A DNA stretch of 64,000 nucleotides from Cytobacillus firmus (GTDB lineage Bacteria > Bacillota > Bacilli > Bacillales > Cytobacillaceae). Shown here one piece after another: positions 50,355 through 59,175 of this stretch. Positions within the stretch are counted from its first letter, which is position 1, and every line of letters begins with the position of its first letter. The position numbers and the translations under genes were made by a program. Under the pieces are notes generated by a model, which was given only the letters and a program-made list of their open reading frames with translations, was not told where the DNA came from and did no database searches. The stretch spans positions 3,186,001 through 3,250,000 of the forward strand of contig NZ_CP098323.1 of the NCBI RefSeq assembly GCF_023657595.1, written 5' to 3'.

Positions 50355-51221
50355 CTAAAGCGATTTTTCCATCATTACCTGTCCAGCCTTTTTTTCGAAT
50401 CCCAATTCAAGTAAAGCTTTTGAGGCGGGATTGGAAACAGAAATATTAACTGCAGTAAAATCAATAGAATCGTCCCCAGCCAGAAACAGATGAGCGAGAA
50501 TGCCTTCAGTCATTTTATCATAAGCATTTCCATCATTTAATCTTAACTGATAGATGATGATTCGGTCTGTTCGTCCCCCCGCTTCCAGTATTCTTTTGTA
50601 TAAAATGTAGCCCTCCTCTTTCCCATCGTCATTTAATAGCACAGCAGCTTCTCCGTGTTTTACGCTTTGCCACTGGCATTGCCAGGCAGCTTTGCTGTCA
50701 TAAATGCTAAGTGACTGCAGCTGTTCGGGATATAACCTTTTAATGGAAAGATGGTTTTCCTTTAATACGCCCAGTTCGGTATGTGAAAGCTTCTTGTTTA
50801 AATAAAGCAAGTGATCGGTAATCACATAGCCTGCTTTTTTGTACAGCTTAATCGCTCTCTCATTTTCTTCAATTGCTTCAAGAACAGCGGTGTGGGCTCT
50901 TTCAGCTCTATAGATGCTAATTACCTCTTCCATCATTGCTGCAGAGAGACCTTTTCCACGGAATTCCGGGGCGATTCCAGTGCCTCCGTTCCAGGCTATT
51001 TTTCTGCGGTTAATCTCCCGAAACCCATTCATTATGATTCCGCAAGGTTCTCCGTGCATAAATACAACAATCGACATTTCAGGAGAAAGACCCTCAGATA
51101 TCATTCGGTTAACAAATGCCTGAAGATCCATCTTAATGGGAACTATATATCCTTCAAAGCCTTTGTTCCAAGCTGTCAGCGCCTCCTCCAGGGTGCACTG
51201 GGAAAGTCTTTTTATTTTCAT
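50355..51221 (-). CDS. GNAT acetyltransferase with two domains
   Basis: The 288-residue protein has an N-terminal GNAT domain with the CoA loop FRGKGLSAAMMEEVISIYR and the following AIKLYKKAGY, and a C-terminal half resembling a second, degenerate GNAT fold (SNPASKALLELGFEKK). It probably acetylates an amine or antibiotic-like compound. An AAGGAG site precedes the ATG. Confidence 0.87.
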   Translation of the reverse strand: MKIKRLSQCTLEEALTAWNKGFEGYIVPIKMDLQAFVNRMISEGLSPEMSIVVFMHGEPCGIIMNGFREINRRKIAWNGGTGIAPEFRGKGLSAAMMEEVISIYRAERAHTAVLEAIEENERAIKLYKKAGYVITDHLLYLNKKLSHTELGVLKENHLSIKRLYPEQLQSLSIYDSKAAWQCQWQSVKHGEAAVLLNDDGKEEGYILYKRILEAGGRTDRIIIYQLRLNDGNAYDKMTEGILAHLFLAGDDSIDFTAVNISVSNPASKALLELGFEKKAGQVMMEKSL

Positions 51222-51255
51222 AGCCGCTCTCCTTCATGTTTTAAATTTTTGATTG

Positions 51256-51300
51256 TTATTTATGTTTGTTCCCTTTTTTAATTACAATGATAATGGCCAT
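51256..51300 (-). CDS. 14-residue ORF with perfect ribosome site
   Basis: GGAGGTGAAAGAGAC precedes an ATG that opens the 14-codon frame MAIIIVIKKGNKHK. The ribosome site is as strong as any in the window. It may be a leader peptide for the GNAT gene downstream or a small free peptide. Confidence 0.4.
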   Translation of the reverse strand: MAIIIVIKKGNKHK

Positions 51301-51436
51301 GTCTCTTTCACCTCCATTTTAAATAGACTGGATAGTTTATTTAATATCAAAACTATATAGACTAATGAGTTTATTTTAATTAAAGCATTTATTTTCAGTT
51401 TTTTCAATCAATTTTAAAAGGATTTTTCAAAAATGA

Positions 51437-51463
51437 AAGCCGATACTTCGAGTACCGGCTTGG
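51437..51463 (-). terminator. Terminator of the fru operon
   Basis: The stem AAGCCGATACT/AGTACCGGCTT (one mismatch) lies after the fruA stop, with T-rich sequence following on the minus strand. Confidence 0.85.
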
Positions 51464-51472
51464 GTTCATACA

Positions 51473-53344
51473 TTATTTATTTGCAGGCTTTTTCAGGAGT
51501 CCAATAAGGACAGCGGACAAAAGAGCACCTGCTATTATTCCTGCAAGGTAAATTAGCCATGGGCCATCGACTAGTGGGACGACAAAGACTCCGCCGTGCG
51601 GCGCCCTTAATCCGATTCCAGCCATCATTGAGATGGCACCAGCCAAGGCAGATCCTGCCATGATGGATGGGATAACACGTAATGGATCTGCAGCTGCAAA
51701 TGGGATTGCGCCTTCAGTAATAAACGAAAATCCCATAATGTAGTTTGCTTTTCCTGCATCCTGTTCCTGTTTAGTAAATCTATTTTTAAATAAAGTTGTG
51801 GCAAGCGCGATGGCAAGAGGCGGAACCATACCCGCTGCCATGATTGCGGCCATTGGTTCATATACTCCGTTCGCAAGCAGCCCTGTACCAAATACGTATG
51901 CCGATTTATTGACCGGGCCACCCATATCAAATGCCATCATCAGCCCAAGGACTGCTCCAAGCAGGACAGCATTTCCAGTACCAAGACCTGAAAGCCACTC
52001 GGTGATAGCAGAATTTAATGCGCCAACTGGTTTGTTGACAACATAAAGCATCAGCAATCCCGTGATAGCAATTCCAAAGAGCGGATAGAGCAAAATCGTT
52101 TTAATTCCTTCAAGTGATGAAGGCAGGCCAGCAAAGACCTTTTTCAAACCAACTACTACATAACCTGCAAGGAAGCCGGCAATGATGCCGCCAAGGAATC
52201 CTGCGCCTCCAGATGCTGCCATCATTCCCCCGACTGCGCCTGCAGCAAAGCCTGGACGGTCCGCAATACTCATGGCAATGAACGCCGCAAGGATTGGAAC
52301 GATTAATCCAAATGCATTCCCCCCGCCAATCGTCATCAGTGCTTCAGCGATAGGATGGTATGACGGATCATTAGGATCTGCTGCTTTATAACCGAACATA
52401 AATGAAATGGCAATCAGGATCCCTCCGCCCACAACAAATGGAAGCATGTTGGATACGCCATTCATTAAGTGCTTATAAATTCCGGCTTTTTGTTCTTTTT
52501 GATTCCCAGCGGTCCCGCTGCTGTCCGCACTTCCGCCCTTGTATACAGGAGCATCCTGCTTAAGCGCTTTTTCAATAAGCTCCTGAGGTTTCCGGATGCC
52601 CTCAGCAACTGCCGTTTCAAGGACATGCTTTCCGCTGAATCGTTCCATTTCAACCTTTGTATCTGCTGCAACAATAACTGCTGCTGCATTTGCAATTTCC
52701 TCTGGTGTGAGAACGTTTTTAGCACCGCTTGAGCCATTTGTTTCAACCTTAATATCAACACCCATTTCAGCTGCCTTGGCCTTTAGTGAATCAGCTGCCA
52801 TATAAGTATGGGCAATTCCTGTTGGGCAAGCTGTTACAGCCACAACAAATCGTTTGCTGTCTGCAATATTTTGGACTTCCTCTTCTTCTGTCCCGTCATA
52901 GCTGTCAATGATTTCAATAATTTCGTCCGCAGAAGCAGCATGCTGAAGTTTTTTGCGTGCTTCCTCGTTCATTAATATCGATGAAAGCCTTGACAGAGCC
53001 TCCAAGTGTGTATTATTTGCTCCTTCCGGGGCTGCGATCATAAAGAATAAGTGTGCGGGCTGACCGTCAAGTGATTCATAATTTACGCCTTCTTCTGATT
53101 TGCCGAACGCAATAGCAGGTTCTTTGACCGCACCCGTTTTGGCATGAGGTATGGCAATTCCATCACCTATGCCTGTTGTGCTTTGTTCTTCCCTTTTTAA
53201 GATTGCATTCTTGAAGGCGTCCCGGTCATGAAGCTTTCCGGCTGCATCAAGCTTGTTTACCAATCCATTTATGGCATCCATTTTGCCTGTTCCGCTCAAT
53301 GAGAGCAGAATCGTATCTCTTGTCAGTAATTCTGTAATTCTCAT
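51473..53344 (-). CDS. fruA: PTS fructose permease EIIABC
   Basis: The 623-residue protein imports fructose and phosphorylates it at C1. The domain order is EIIA (about 1-150, phospho-His67 in GIAIPHAK), EIIB (about 165-260, phospho-Cys173 in VTACPTGIAHTYMAA) and EIIC with about ten helices (about 295-620). The length and order match Bacillus FruA. It is the last gene of fruR-fruK-fruA and starts 1 bp after the fruK stop. Confidence 0.96.
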   Translation of the reverse strand: MRITELLTRDTILLSLSGTGKMDAINGLVNKLDAAGKLHDRDAFKNAILKREEQSTTGIGDGIAIPHAKTGAVKEPAIAFGKSEEGVNYESLDGQPAHLFFMIAAPEGANNTHLEALSRLSSILMNEEARKKLQHAASADEIIEIIDSYDGTEEEEVQNIADSKRFVVAVTACPTGIAHTYMAADSLKAKAAEMGVDIKVETNGSSGAKNVLTPEEIANAAAVIVAADTKVEMERFSGKHVLETAVAEGIRKPQELIEKALKQDAPVYKGGSADSSGTAGNQKEQKAGIYKHLMNGVSNMLPFVVGGGILIAISFMFGYKAADPNDPSYHPIAEALMTIGGGNAFGLIVPILAAFIAMSIADRPGFAAGAVGGMMAASGGAGFLGGIIAGFLAGYVVVGLKKVFAGLPSSLEGIKTILLYPLFGIAITGLLMLYVVNKPVGALNSAITEWLSGLGTGNAVLLGAVLGLMMAFDMGGPVNKSAYVFGTGLLANGVYEPMAAIMAAGMVPPLAIALATTLFKNRFTKQEQDAGKANYIMGFSFITEGAIPFAAADPLRVIPSIMAGSALAGAISMMAGIGLRAPHGGVFVVPLVDGPWLIYLAGIIAGALLSAVLIGLLKKPANK

Positions 53345-53345
53345 C

Positions 53346-54275
53346 CTAAATCTCCCCTTTTAGGCTGACCTTTTCAATCGAAACCTGAGAAAGCAATTCC
53401 TCTGCTTTTTCCTTTGTGCAAAGACCAAGTGAAAAAGCCGTAGCGCTTCCGGAAGCAACACTGTATTGAAAAGCCTTTTCTATATTTTTGTTTTTTTCAT
53501 AAGCTGCAAGAAAACCGGCTACCATGGAATCTCCGGCACCCACAGAACTTTTCACTTTCCCATTTGGAACGCTTGAAATATACGCTGTTTCATCAGAAAT
53601 CAAGACGGCTCCCTTCCCGGCTAATGAAACAATTACATTCTGCGCGCCCATTTCTACAAGTTTCTGTCCATATGGGATAACTTCTCTTGCGGAAGTAAAT
53701 TCTGTATTGAATATTTCACCTAATTCATGGTGATTCGGCTTTATTAAGAACGGTTTGTATGGAAGCACCTTTTTCAGTAATTCTCCCTCTGCATCCACCA
53801 CAAAAGCCGTCCCATTTTCTGAACAAATTCTTACCAGCTCTTCATAAGTTGATTCAGGCAATGTTGATGGAATACTGCCTGCGAGGACAAGCAAATCTTC
53901 TTCTGATAGGCTGCGGATCTTATTTTTAAGATCCTCGAAATTCCTTCCTGAAATGGCCGGTCCTTTGGCATTGATTTCTGTTTCTGTCTCTGTCTTGATC
54001 TTTACATTAATTCTTGTGTCTTCAGCAACTTGGACAAAGTCGGTTTGAATATTATCCTTATTTAAGCAATCAGCAATATAATCTCCTGTAAATCCGCCTA
54101 CAAAGCCAAAGGCCTTGCTTTCAACATCCATTCTTTTCAGCACTCTGGAAACATTTATCCCTTTTCCTCCAGGGAACTTTGCATCCTGCTGCATGCGGTT
54201 CAAACCGCCGACTATCATTTCATCCAATTCTACGATGTAGTCCACTGACGGATTTAGCGTCAATGTGTGTATCAT
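53346..54275 (-). CDS. fruK: 1-Phosphofructokinase
   Basis: The 309-residue PfkB-family kinase phosphorylates fructose 1-phosphate. Motifs are LNPSVDYIVELDE, GGKGINVSRVLKRM and the catalytic GAGDSMVAGFLAAYE. It overlaps fruR by 4 bp and is followed directly by fruA. Confidence 0.96.
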   Translation of the reverse strand: MIHTLTLNPSVDYIVELDEMIVGGLNRMQQDAKFPGGKGINVSRVLKRMDVESKAFGFVGGFTGDYIADCLNKDNIQTDFVQVAEDTRINVKIKTETETEINAKGPAISGRNFEDLKNKIRSLSEEDLLVLAGSIPSTLPESTYEELVRICSENGTAFVVDAEGELLKKVLPYKPFLIKPNHHELGEIFNTEFTSAREVIPYGQKLVEMGAQNVIVSLAGKGAVLISDETAYISSVPNGKVKSSVGAGDSMVAGFLAAYEKNKNIEKAFQYSVASGSATAFSLGLCTKEKAEELLSQVSIEKVSLKGEI

Positions 54276-55024
54276 GCTGTCACGACCTTTATTGTAGTTT
54301 TGCTGCTATAAGGCTCTTGCTGATCCTCATCCAGCTCATTTGTTATAATTGCTGCTGTATGCAAATCGGCAATCTTGGCAAATGCAATTTCTGAAAACTT
54401 CGTATCATCGGCAAGCACGAATGCCTCTCTTGAAAGCGAAATGGCCATTTGCTTGATCATGGCCTCATCCTGATCCGGTGTGGTGTAGCCGAATTGAGGA
54501 TGGATGCCGTTAACCCCCATAAAGCATTTATCAAATCGATAATTTTCCAGGCTCTCCAATGCCCCTCTGCCGATGATCGCTTTTGTCTGTTCCTTGGCAA
54601 ATCCGCCAATTAAAAATGTTTTTATATTTCGTTCCAGCAATGCTTGAATATGCATTAATCCGTTCGTCACAACCACAATTTCTTTTGCAGGCAAAAAGGG
54701 AATCATTTCAGTTACTGTCGAGCCTGCATCCAAATAAATGGAATCCCCCTCTTCAACAAGGTTTGCTGCGTGTTGGGCGATTTGCCGCTTTTGCTGAAGG
54801 TTTTTGGATGACTTCTCAGACATGCTGGGTTCCTGCAGCTTTCCCTGAAGCCTGGCAGCCCCTCCATGTACTCTTTTTAAGTACTTCCCTTCCTCAAGCT
54901 GGGTCAAGTCCCTTCTAATTGTGGATTCCGATGTTTCTGTCATGTCAACGAGATCCTGAATTTTCACTACACCTTTCTCTTTTACAAGCTGCAGTATCAA
55001 TTTGTGGCGCTCTGGTGTTAACAA
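54272..55024 (-). CDS. fruR: DeoR-family repressor of the fru operon
   Basis: The 250-residue regulator has a DeoR helix-turn-helix (VKIQDLVDMTETSESTIRRD, then KRVHGGA) and a sugar-phosphate isomerase-like effector domain (EGDSIYLDAGSTVTEM, KCFMGVNGI). It should be released from DNA by fructose 1-phosphate. It starts at a TTG with GGGAGG. Repeats and a cre site in its promoter indicate autoregulation and glucose repression. Confidence 0.92.
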   Translation of the reverse strand: MLTPERHKLILQLVKEKGVVKIQDLVDMTETSESTIRRDLTQLEEGKYLKRVHGGAARLQGKLQEPSMSEKSSKNLQQKRQIAQHAANLVEEGDSIYLDAGSTVTEMIPFLPAKEIVVVTNGLMHIQALLERNIKTFLIGGFAKEQTKAIIGRGALESLENYRFDKCFMGVNGIHPQFGYTTPDQDEAMIKQMAISLSREAFVLADDTKFSEIAFAKIADLHTAAIITNELDEDQQEPYSSKTTIKVVTA

Positions 55025-55062
55025 AACATCACCTCCCTGGGTGTGTTGTTCTTCTTGACTAC

Positions 55063-55145
55063 ATCATACTGAAACCGATTGCAAAAATCAATCATTTTCG
55101 TTCAAAATATATCAAAATCAATCATAATTTGATCGTTTTTGATTG
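55063..55145 (-). promoter_or_regulatory. fru promoter with cre site and FruR repeats
   Basis: TTGATT (55086-55091) and TATGAT (55063-55068) form a SigA promoter with a 17-bp spacer. TGAAACCGATTGCA (55070-55083) matches the CcpA cre consensus with one mismatch, inside the spacer. AAAATCAATCAT occurs twice (55084-55095 and 55114-55125), 30 bp apart, with a third inverted TTTTTGATTG at 55136-55145. These are probable FruR half-sites. Confidence 0.75.
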
Positions 55146-55230
55146 TTTATAGTATATTTATTCTTTTAATTAGAATATTTTAAATATATTAAAATAATAG
55201 TTTGCTCTCTATGATTTATTATGCTAGAAT

Positions 55231-55354
55231 CTAAAATAACAATATATAGTTTCTTCTGACATCTAGCGCTACTATATATTGTTTTAATTTAAGAATTAAC
55301 TTGGTCCAAGGTCTCTTTTTTGAACCGCTTTCTTATGGGAAGCGGAATTTTTTT
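55231..55354 (+). ncRNA. Candidate small RNA in the fruR upstream gap
   Basis: A plus-strand promoter-like pair TTTGCT-N18-TAGAAT with an extended TG (55201-55230) precedes a long AT-rich hairpin (AACAATATATAG at 55238 pairs with CTATATATTGTT at 55272). A second hairpin CCGCTT/AAGCGG (55325-55345) with seven T follows. No open frame with a ribosome site lies inside. Confidence 0.5.
55323..55354 (+). terminator. Terminator of the candidate small RNA
   Basis: The stem CCGCTT/AAGCGG followed after two A by seven T. Confidence 0.8.
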
Positions 55355-55386
55355 GTTTTAGGAAAAAAATCACATTTTCTCCATAA

Positions 55387-55420
55387 CAAAAAAAGAGCAC
55401 TACACAAAGGTAATGCCCTT
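55387..55420 (-). terminator. Terminator of the DUF2188 gene
   Basis: The stem AGGGCA/TGCTCT (one G-T pair) is followed by TTTTTTTG on the minus strand, after the stop at 55429. Confidence 0.7.
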
Positions 55421-55428
55421 CTTTAAAG

Positions 55429-55704
55429 TTATTTATCTTCATAATTTAACAGATCTTCAATTTTTCCATCCTCATTATGCAGAATGGCCATTGTGCCGGC
55501 TTGTTCAGCCATGCGCCTTGCTTCTTCGACAGCATCCGACTGCGAATCTGCAGTGTACTCAGGCTTGTCTTGGCCTTCCTTTTTGACTGCCCACCCTTCT
55601 TCATCGTGCGGTACTACATGGAATCTCGCTTCATCTGTGCCTGCCCGGTCCTTGAAATATTGTTTCTGTTCGTCACTTTGAATGTTGTTATGATTATTTG
55701 CCAT
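55429..55704 (-). CDS. DUF2188-domain protein
   Basis: The 91-residue protein has the DUF2188 core FHVVPHDEEGWAVKKEGQDK followed by SQSDAVEEARRMAEQ and TMAILHNEDGKIED. Such proteins are common in Bacilli and have no known role. An AAGGAGG site supports the ATG. It is a single-gene unit. Confidence 0.85.
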   Translation of the reverse strand: MANNHNNIQSDEQKQYFKDRAGTDEARFHVVPHDEEGWAVKKEGQDKPEYTADSQSDAVEEARRMAEQAGTMAILHNEDGKIEDLLNYEDK

Positions 55705-55974
55705 GTTTATACCTCCTTATATTGTGTGGACATCATCTATTTGATGAGCAGTTTCACTTTACCCTCTCAGGAAAAATTAAAAACACCAGCTTCTAATAAA
55801 TTAATATAGGAGTAATGTACCGGAAACTTTGTCATTTACCATATAGATTTGGCAGATTATGTCGGAACAATGGGTATGCCTCTTAGGAATTATTACTCTA
55901 TTCACAAAATACCAATATCTACTAAACTAGGAATCGTTAGGGAATCGAAAAATACTAATTTTCAGGAGGTTATT

Positions 55975-57351
55975 ATGTCAAGAAAAAAACAAAAGTCTGC
56001 CAGTATCCTGGCTGCGGCTCTAGCAGCTTCATTAGCATTTGGGACAGTCGGGTATGCTGCCCCGCTAAATACTGAAAACGGAAACTCATCCCACTCGCAG
56101 GATCAGAAGATTATTGCCAGGGTAAATGCTGAGCGTGCTATTGATCATGTAAGGTATCTATCAGAAGAAATTGGGACGAGACCGGGCGGATTAGAAAATG
56201 AAAAGAAGTCAGCACAGTATATTGCAAATACACTTAAGAGTTATGGTTATGATGTCGAATTTCAATACTTTCCTGTAGCAGATCAATACATAGGCAGTGC
56301 TGCATTTGGAGACGGAACTGTTTGGCAAATGGGCGCTGCCCCGAATGGATCAATCAGCGAGGCACCAGTTCATGCTCAAGTGGTCTATGTGGAAAATGAA
56401 AATTTCCAGGGAGCCGAAGGTAAAATTGTACTGCTGGCACGCGCAGATACTACAGCCGGATACCGTGAGCAGGTAGACAAAGCAGTCGAGGCAGGAGCAG
56501 CAGGTGTAATTCTGCAAAGCCTCGTTGGAAGCCGCGGAAATTACGGACAAACTTTTAATCCCAACCTTACTGCAAAATATGATATTCCGATTTTCGGGGC
56601 TTCCTATATTCATGGTGAATGGCTTAAGGAACAAATGGAGCAAGGTGCAGTTGAGCTCTCCCTGACAGCAAAGCATTATAAAGATCTTAAATCTGTAAAT
56701 GTAATTGCAACAAAGGAAGCAAAATCAAAAGATAAAGATACAAAAGAAGTTATACTAGGTGCCCATCATGATAGTGTAGTGGGTGCTCCTGGTGCGAATG
56801 ATAATGCTTCCGGGGTAGGGTTAATGCTTGAGCTAGCCAGAGTTTATAAAGGTTATAATACAGACAAAACCCTCAAATTCATTGCATTTGGATCTGAGGA
56901 GCGCGGACTTTTAGGAGCAAGATATTATGTAGATCAGTTAACAGAGACACAAAAAGATCAGATAGAGGCTGTTTTTGTTCCTGATATGGTTGCTACAAAT
57001 TATGACAAGGCGACAAACCTATATGCCATGACACCAGACGGCAGCCAAAACATTGTAACTTCTTCAACTGGTGAAGCTGGTGCACGCATAGGCAATTCGG
57101 ACATTCTCCCAGGCAAATTCGGATCAAGTGACCATGTGCCTTTTCATAATGCCGGCATTCCTGCGGCCCTTTTCATCTGGATGGGGATAGACAGCTGGGA
57201 TCCGCTTGTTTATCATATTGAAAAGGTATACCATACACCGCAGGATACAATTGAAGATAATATCTCTGAAGAAAGAATGCAATCAGCCCTTGATATTATT
57301 GGTTCCGGACTTTTTGATGTGGTTCGAAAAAAAACAAAAGGCAATAATTAA
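55975..57351 (+). CDS. Secreted M28 aminopeptidase with PA domain
   Basis: The 458-residue product has a signal peptide (core SILAAALAASLAFGTVGYAA). The M28 zinc ligands are visible in ILGAHHDS, GANDNASGVG, FGSEERGLLGA, VPDMVA and VYHTPQDT. A protease-associated domain lies in between (QGAEGKIVLLARAD, GAAGVILQ). It removes N-terminal residues from peptides outside the cell, like B. subtilis YwaD. The start at 55975 has a perfect AGGAGG; the frame extends 42 codons upstream without one. Confidence 0.92.
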   Translation: MSRKKQKSASILAAALAASLAFGTVGYAAPLNTENGNSSHSQDQKIIARVNAERAIDHVRYLSEEIGTRPGGLENEKKSAQYIANTLKSYGYDVEFQYFPVADQYIGSAAFGDGTVWQMGAAPNGSISEAPVHAQVVYVENENFQGAEGKIVLLARADTTAGYREQVDKAVEAGAAGVILQSLVGSRGNYGQTFNPNLTAKYDIPIFGASYIHGEWLKEQMEQGAVELSLTAKHYKDLKSVNVIATKEAKSKDKDTKEVILGAHHDSVVGAPGANDNASGVGLMLELARVYKGYNTDKTLKFIAFGSEERGLLGARYYVDQLTETQKDQIEAVFVPDMVATNYDKATNLYAMTPDGSQNIVTSSTGEAGARIGNSDILPGKFGSSDHVPFHNAGIPAALFIWMGIDSWDPLVYHIEKVYHTPQDTIEDNISEERMQSALDIIGSGLFDVVRKKTKGNN

Positions 57352-57360
57352 TAACTCAAT

Positions 57361-57392
57361 ATAGCCGCTGGCGAATTGCCGGCGGCTATTTA
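57361..57392 (+). terminator. Terminator of the aminopeptidase gene
   Basis: The stem ATAGCCGC/GCGGCTAT with inner GGC/GCC is followed by TTAATT, a weak T tract. Confidence 0.75.
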
Positions 57393-57560
57393 ATTAGGAA
57401 AAATCAAGCCACCCAGCCTCTTCGCAAGTTGTCCTCCCTTCCCTCCGATACCATCTTTAACATGACATATATGTAAACCTTATTTATAATTTGGTTGACA
57501 ATTGTTATCTGCTGCTATTATTCTAAATTGTATAAATATAAATCTAGCAGGAGGCTTTTT

Positions 57561-58157
57561 ATGAAGACAGGTTTGAGGACAATTGATTTAACATTGGCAG
57601 GTATGTTTGTTGCCCTGATGGCGGTTGGGGCAAACATCACTTCAATTGTGCCATTTTTGGTAATCGGAGGAGTGCCCATTACTTTACAGACTTTTTTTGC
57701 CATTTTGGCAGGGGCTATTTTAGGAAGCCGATTGGGAGCTATTACAATGGCTGTCTATGCTTTCGTCGGGCTTGCAGGGGCCCCGGTATTTTCAAAATTC
57801 GGCGGCGGTTTTGCTTCATTACTAAACCCGACTTTCGGTTTTATCCTTTCGTTCATTCTAACAGCGTATGTCACCGGGAAAATAATTGAAAAGAAAAAAT
57901 CAGTCCCGGTATATATAACAGCAGCTCTAATTGGAATGGCGATCAATTATCTATTTGGGACAAATTGGATGTACTTGGCTTATAAGCTCTGGTTTACAGC
58001 ACCTGAAGGATTTTCCTATCAAATGGCATGGCTTTGGATGGCGGTCCCTCTTCCAAAGGACATTATTCTCTCTGTATTTGCCGGGTTAATGGCATATCGG
58101 CTGGAGCATAGAGTATTTGCCCGCAGTCAGTTCAGAAAAATGAACCGGGCAGCTTAA
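57561..58157 (+). CDS. bioY: Biotin ECF transporter substrate component BioY
   Basis: The 198-residue membrane protein has six helices and the BioY signature GGVPITLQTFFAILAGAILG followed by GSRLGAITMAVYAFVGLAGAP. It captures biotin and works alone or with the shared ECF energising module, which is not in this window. The ATG at 57561 follows AGGAGG. It lies 24 bp ahead of bioB. Confidence 0.95.
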   Translation: MKTGLRTIDLTLAGMFVALMAVGANITSIVPFLVIGGVPITLQTFFAILAGAILGSRLGAITMAVYAFVGLAGAPVFSKFGGGFASLLNPTFGFILSFILTAYVTGKIIEKKKSVPVYITAALIGMAINYLFGTNWMYLAYKLWFTAPEGFSYQMAWLWMAVPLPKDIILSVFAGLMAYRLEHRVFARSQFRKMNRAA

Positions 58158-58181
58158 CTAATAGTATAAAGGAGGATTCAT

Positions 58182-59174
58182 ATGGATTATCGAAGATTAG
58201 CTCTAAATGTATTGGAAGGACATGAATTGACAGACTCGGAGGCAATGTCCATATTAAATTGCCCTGATGATGAGCTTCTGGATTTATTGCACAGTGCCTA
58301 TAAAATCCGTCATCATCATTACGGGAATAAAGTTAAATTAAACATGATAATAAATACAAAATCCGGATTATGCCCTGAGAACTGCGGCTATTGTTCACAA
58401 TCCAGCATCTCAACTGCTCCTATTGAAAAATACCGGATGATGGATAAGGACTCTATCATACAGGGAGCTAAACAGGCACAACAGCTTAATGTTGGAACAT
58501 ATTGTATCGTTGCAAGCGGCAGGGGCCCAAGCAACAAAGAGATAAATGAAGTTGTATCTGCTGTTAAAGAGATAAAGGATCACTACAATATGAAGGTCTG
58601 CGCCTGCCTTGGACTTCTGAAGCCTGAACAGGCTGAGAAGCTGAAGGAAGCGGGAGTGGACCGCTACAATCACAATATTAATACCTCTGAAAATCATCAT
58701 GAGAACATTACTACATCCCATACATATCGAGACAGAGTCAATACTGTCCAATTAATAAAGGAGGCAGGCATCTCACCATGCTCCGGTGTTATCATCGGCA
58801 TGAAGGAAACCAAAGAAGATGTCATAGCGATGGCAAGAAGCTTAAAGGTGCTTGATGCCGACTCAATTCCGGTTAATTTTCTTCATGCCATTGATGGAAC
58901 GCCATTAGAAGGAACGGATGAGCTGAATCCGCGCTATTGCCTGAAAGTGCTTTGTCTCATGCGTTTTATTAATCCATCAAAGGAAATCAGAATATCCGGG
59001 GGCAGAGAAGTGAATCTCAGGAGCCTGCAGCCGCTTGGATTATATCCGGCCAATTCCATTTTCGTAGGAGATTACTTAACTACCGCTGGTCAGGAAAGCA
59101 CAGCTGATCATAAAATGCTGAAGGATTTGGGTTTTGAAATTGATTTCGCAGCCGGGGAGCCGGTATACTCCTGA
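58182..59174 (+). CDS. bioB: Biotin synthase
   Basis: BioB inserts sulfur into dethiobiotin. The 330-residue radical-SAM enzyme has the cluster Cys64, Cys68 and Cys71 (LCPENCGYCSQ), plus IVASGRGP, RYNHNINTS and the auxiliary-cluster region ISGGREVNLRSLQ. An AAAGGAGG site precedes the ATG. The other biotin genes are absent here, so the unit pairs uptake with the last biosynthetic step. Confidence 0.95.
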   Translation: MDYRRLALNVLEGHELTDSEAMSILNCPDDELLDLLHSAYKIRHHHYGNKVKLNMIINTKSGLCPENCGYCSQSSISTAPIEKYRMMDKDSIIQGAKQAQQLNVGTYCIVASGRGPSNKEINEVVSAVKEIKDHYNMKVCACLGLLKPEQAEKLKEAGVDRYNHNINTSENHHENITTSHTYRDRVNTVQLIKEAGISPCSGVIIGMKETKEDVIAMARSLKVLDADSIPVNFLHAIDGTPLEGTDELNPRYCLKVLCLMRFINPSKEIRISGGREVNLRSLQPLGLYPANSIFVGDYLTTAGQESTADHKMLKDLGFEIDFAAGEPVYS

Positions 59175-59175
59175 T

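Noticed and set aside
57480-57560. BirA operator upstream of bioY
   Set aside because: TTGACAATTGTTATC is partly palindromic but no clear match to paired TTGTTAAC/GTTAACAA half-sites could be seen.
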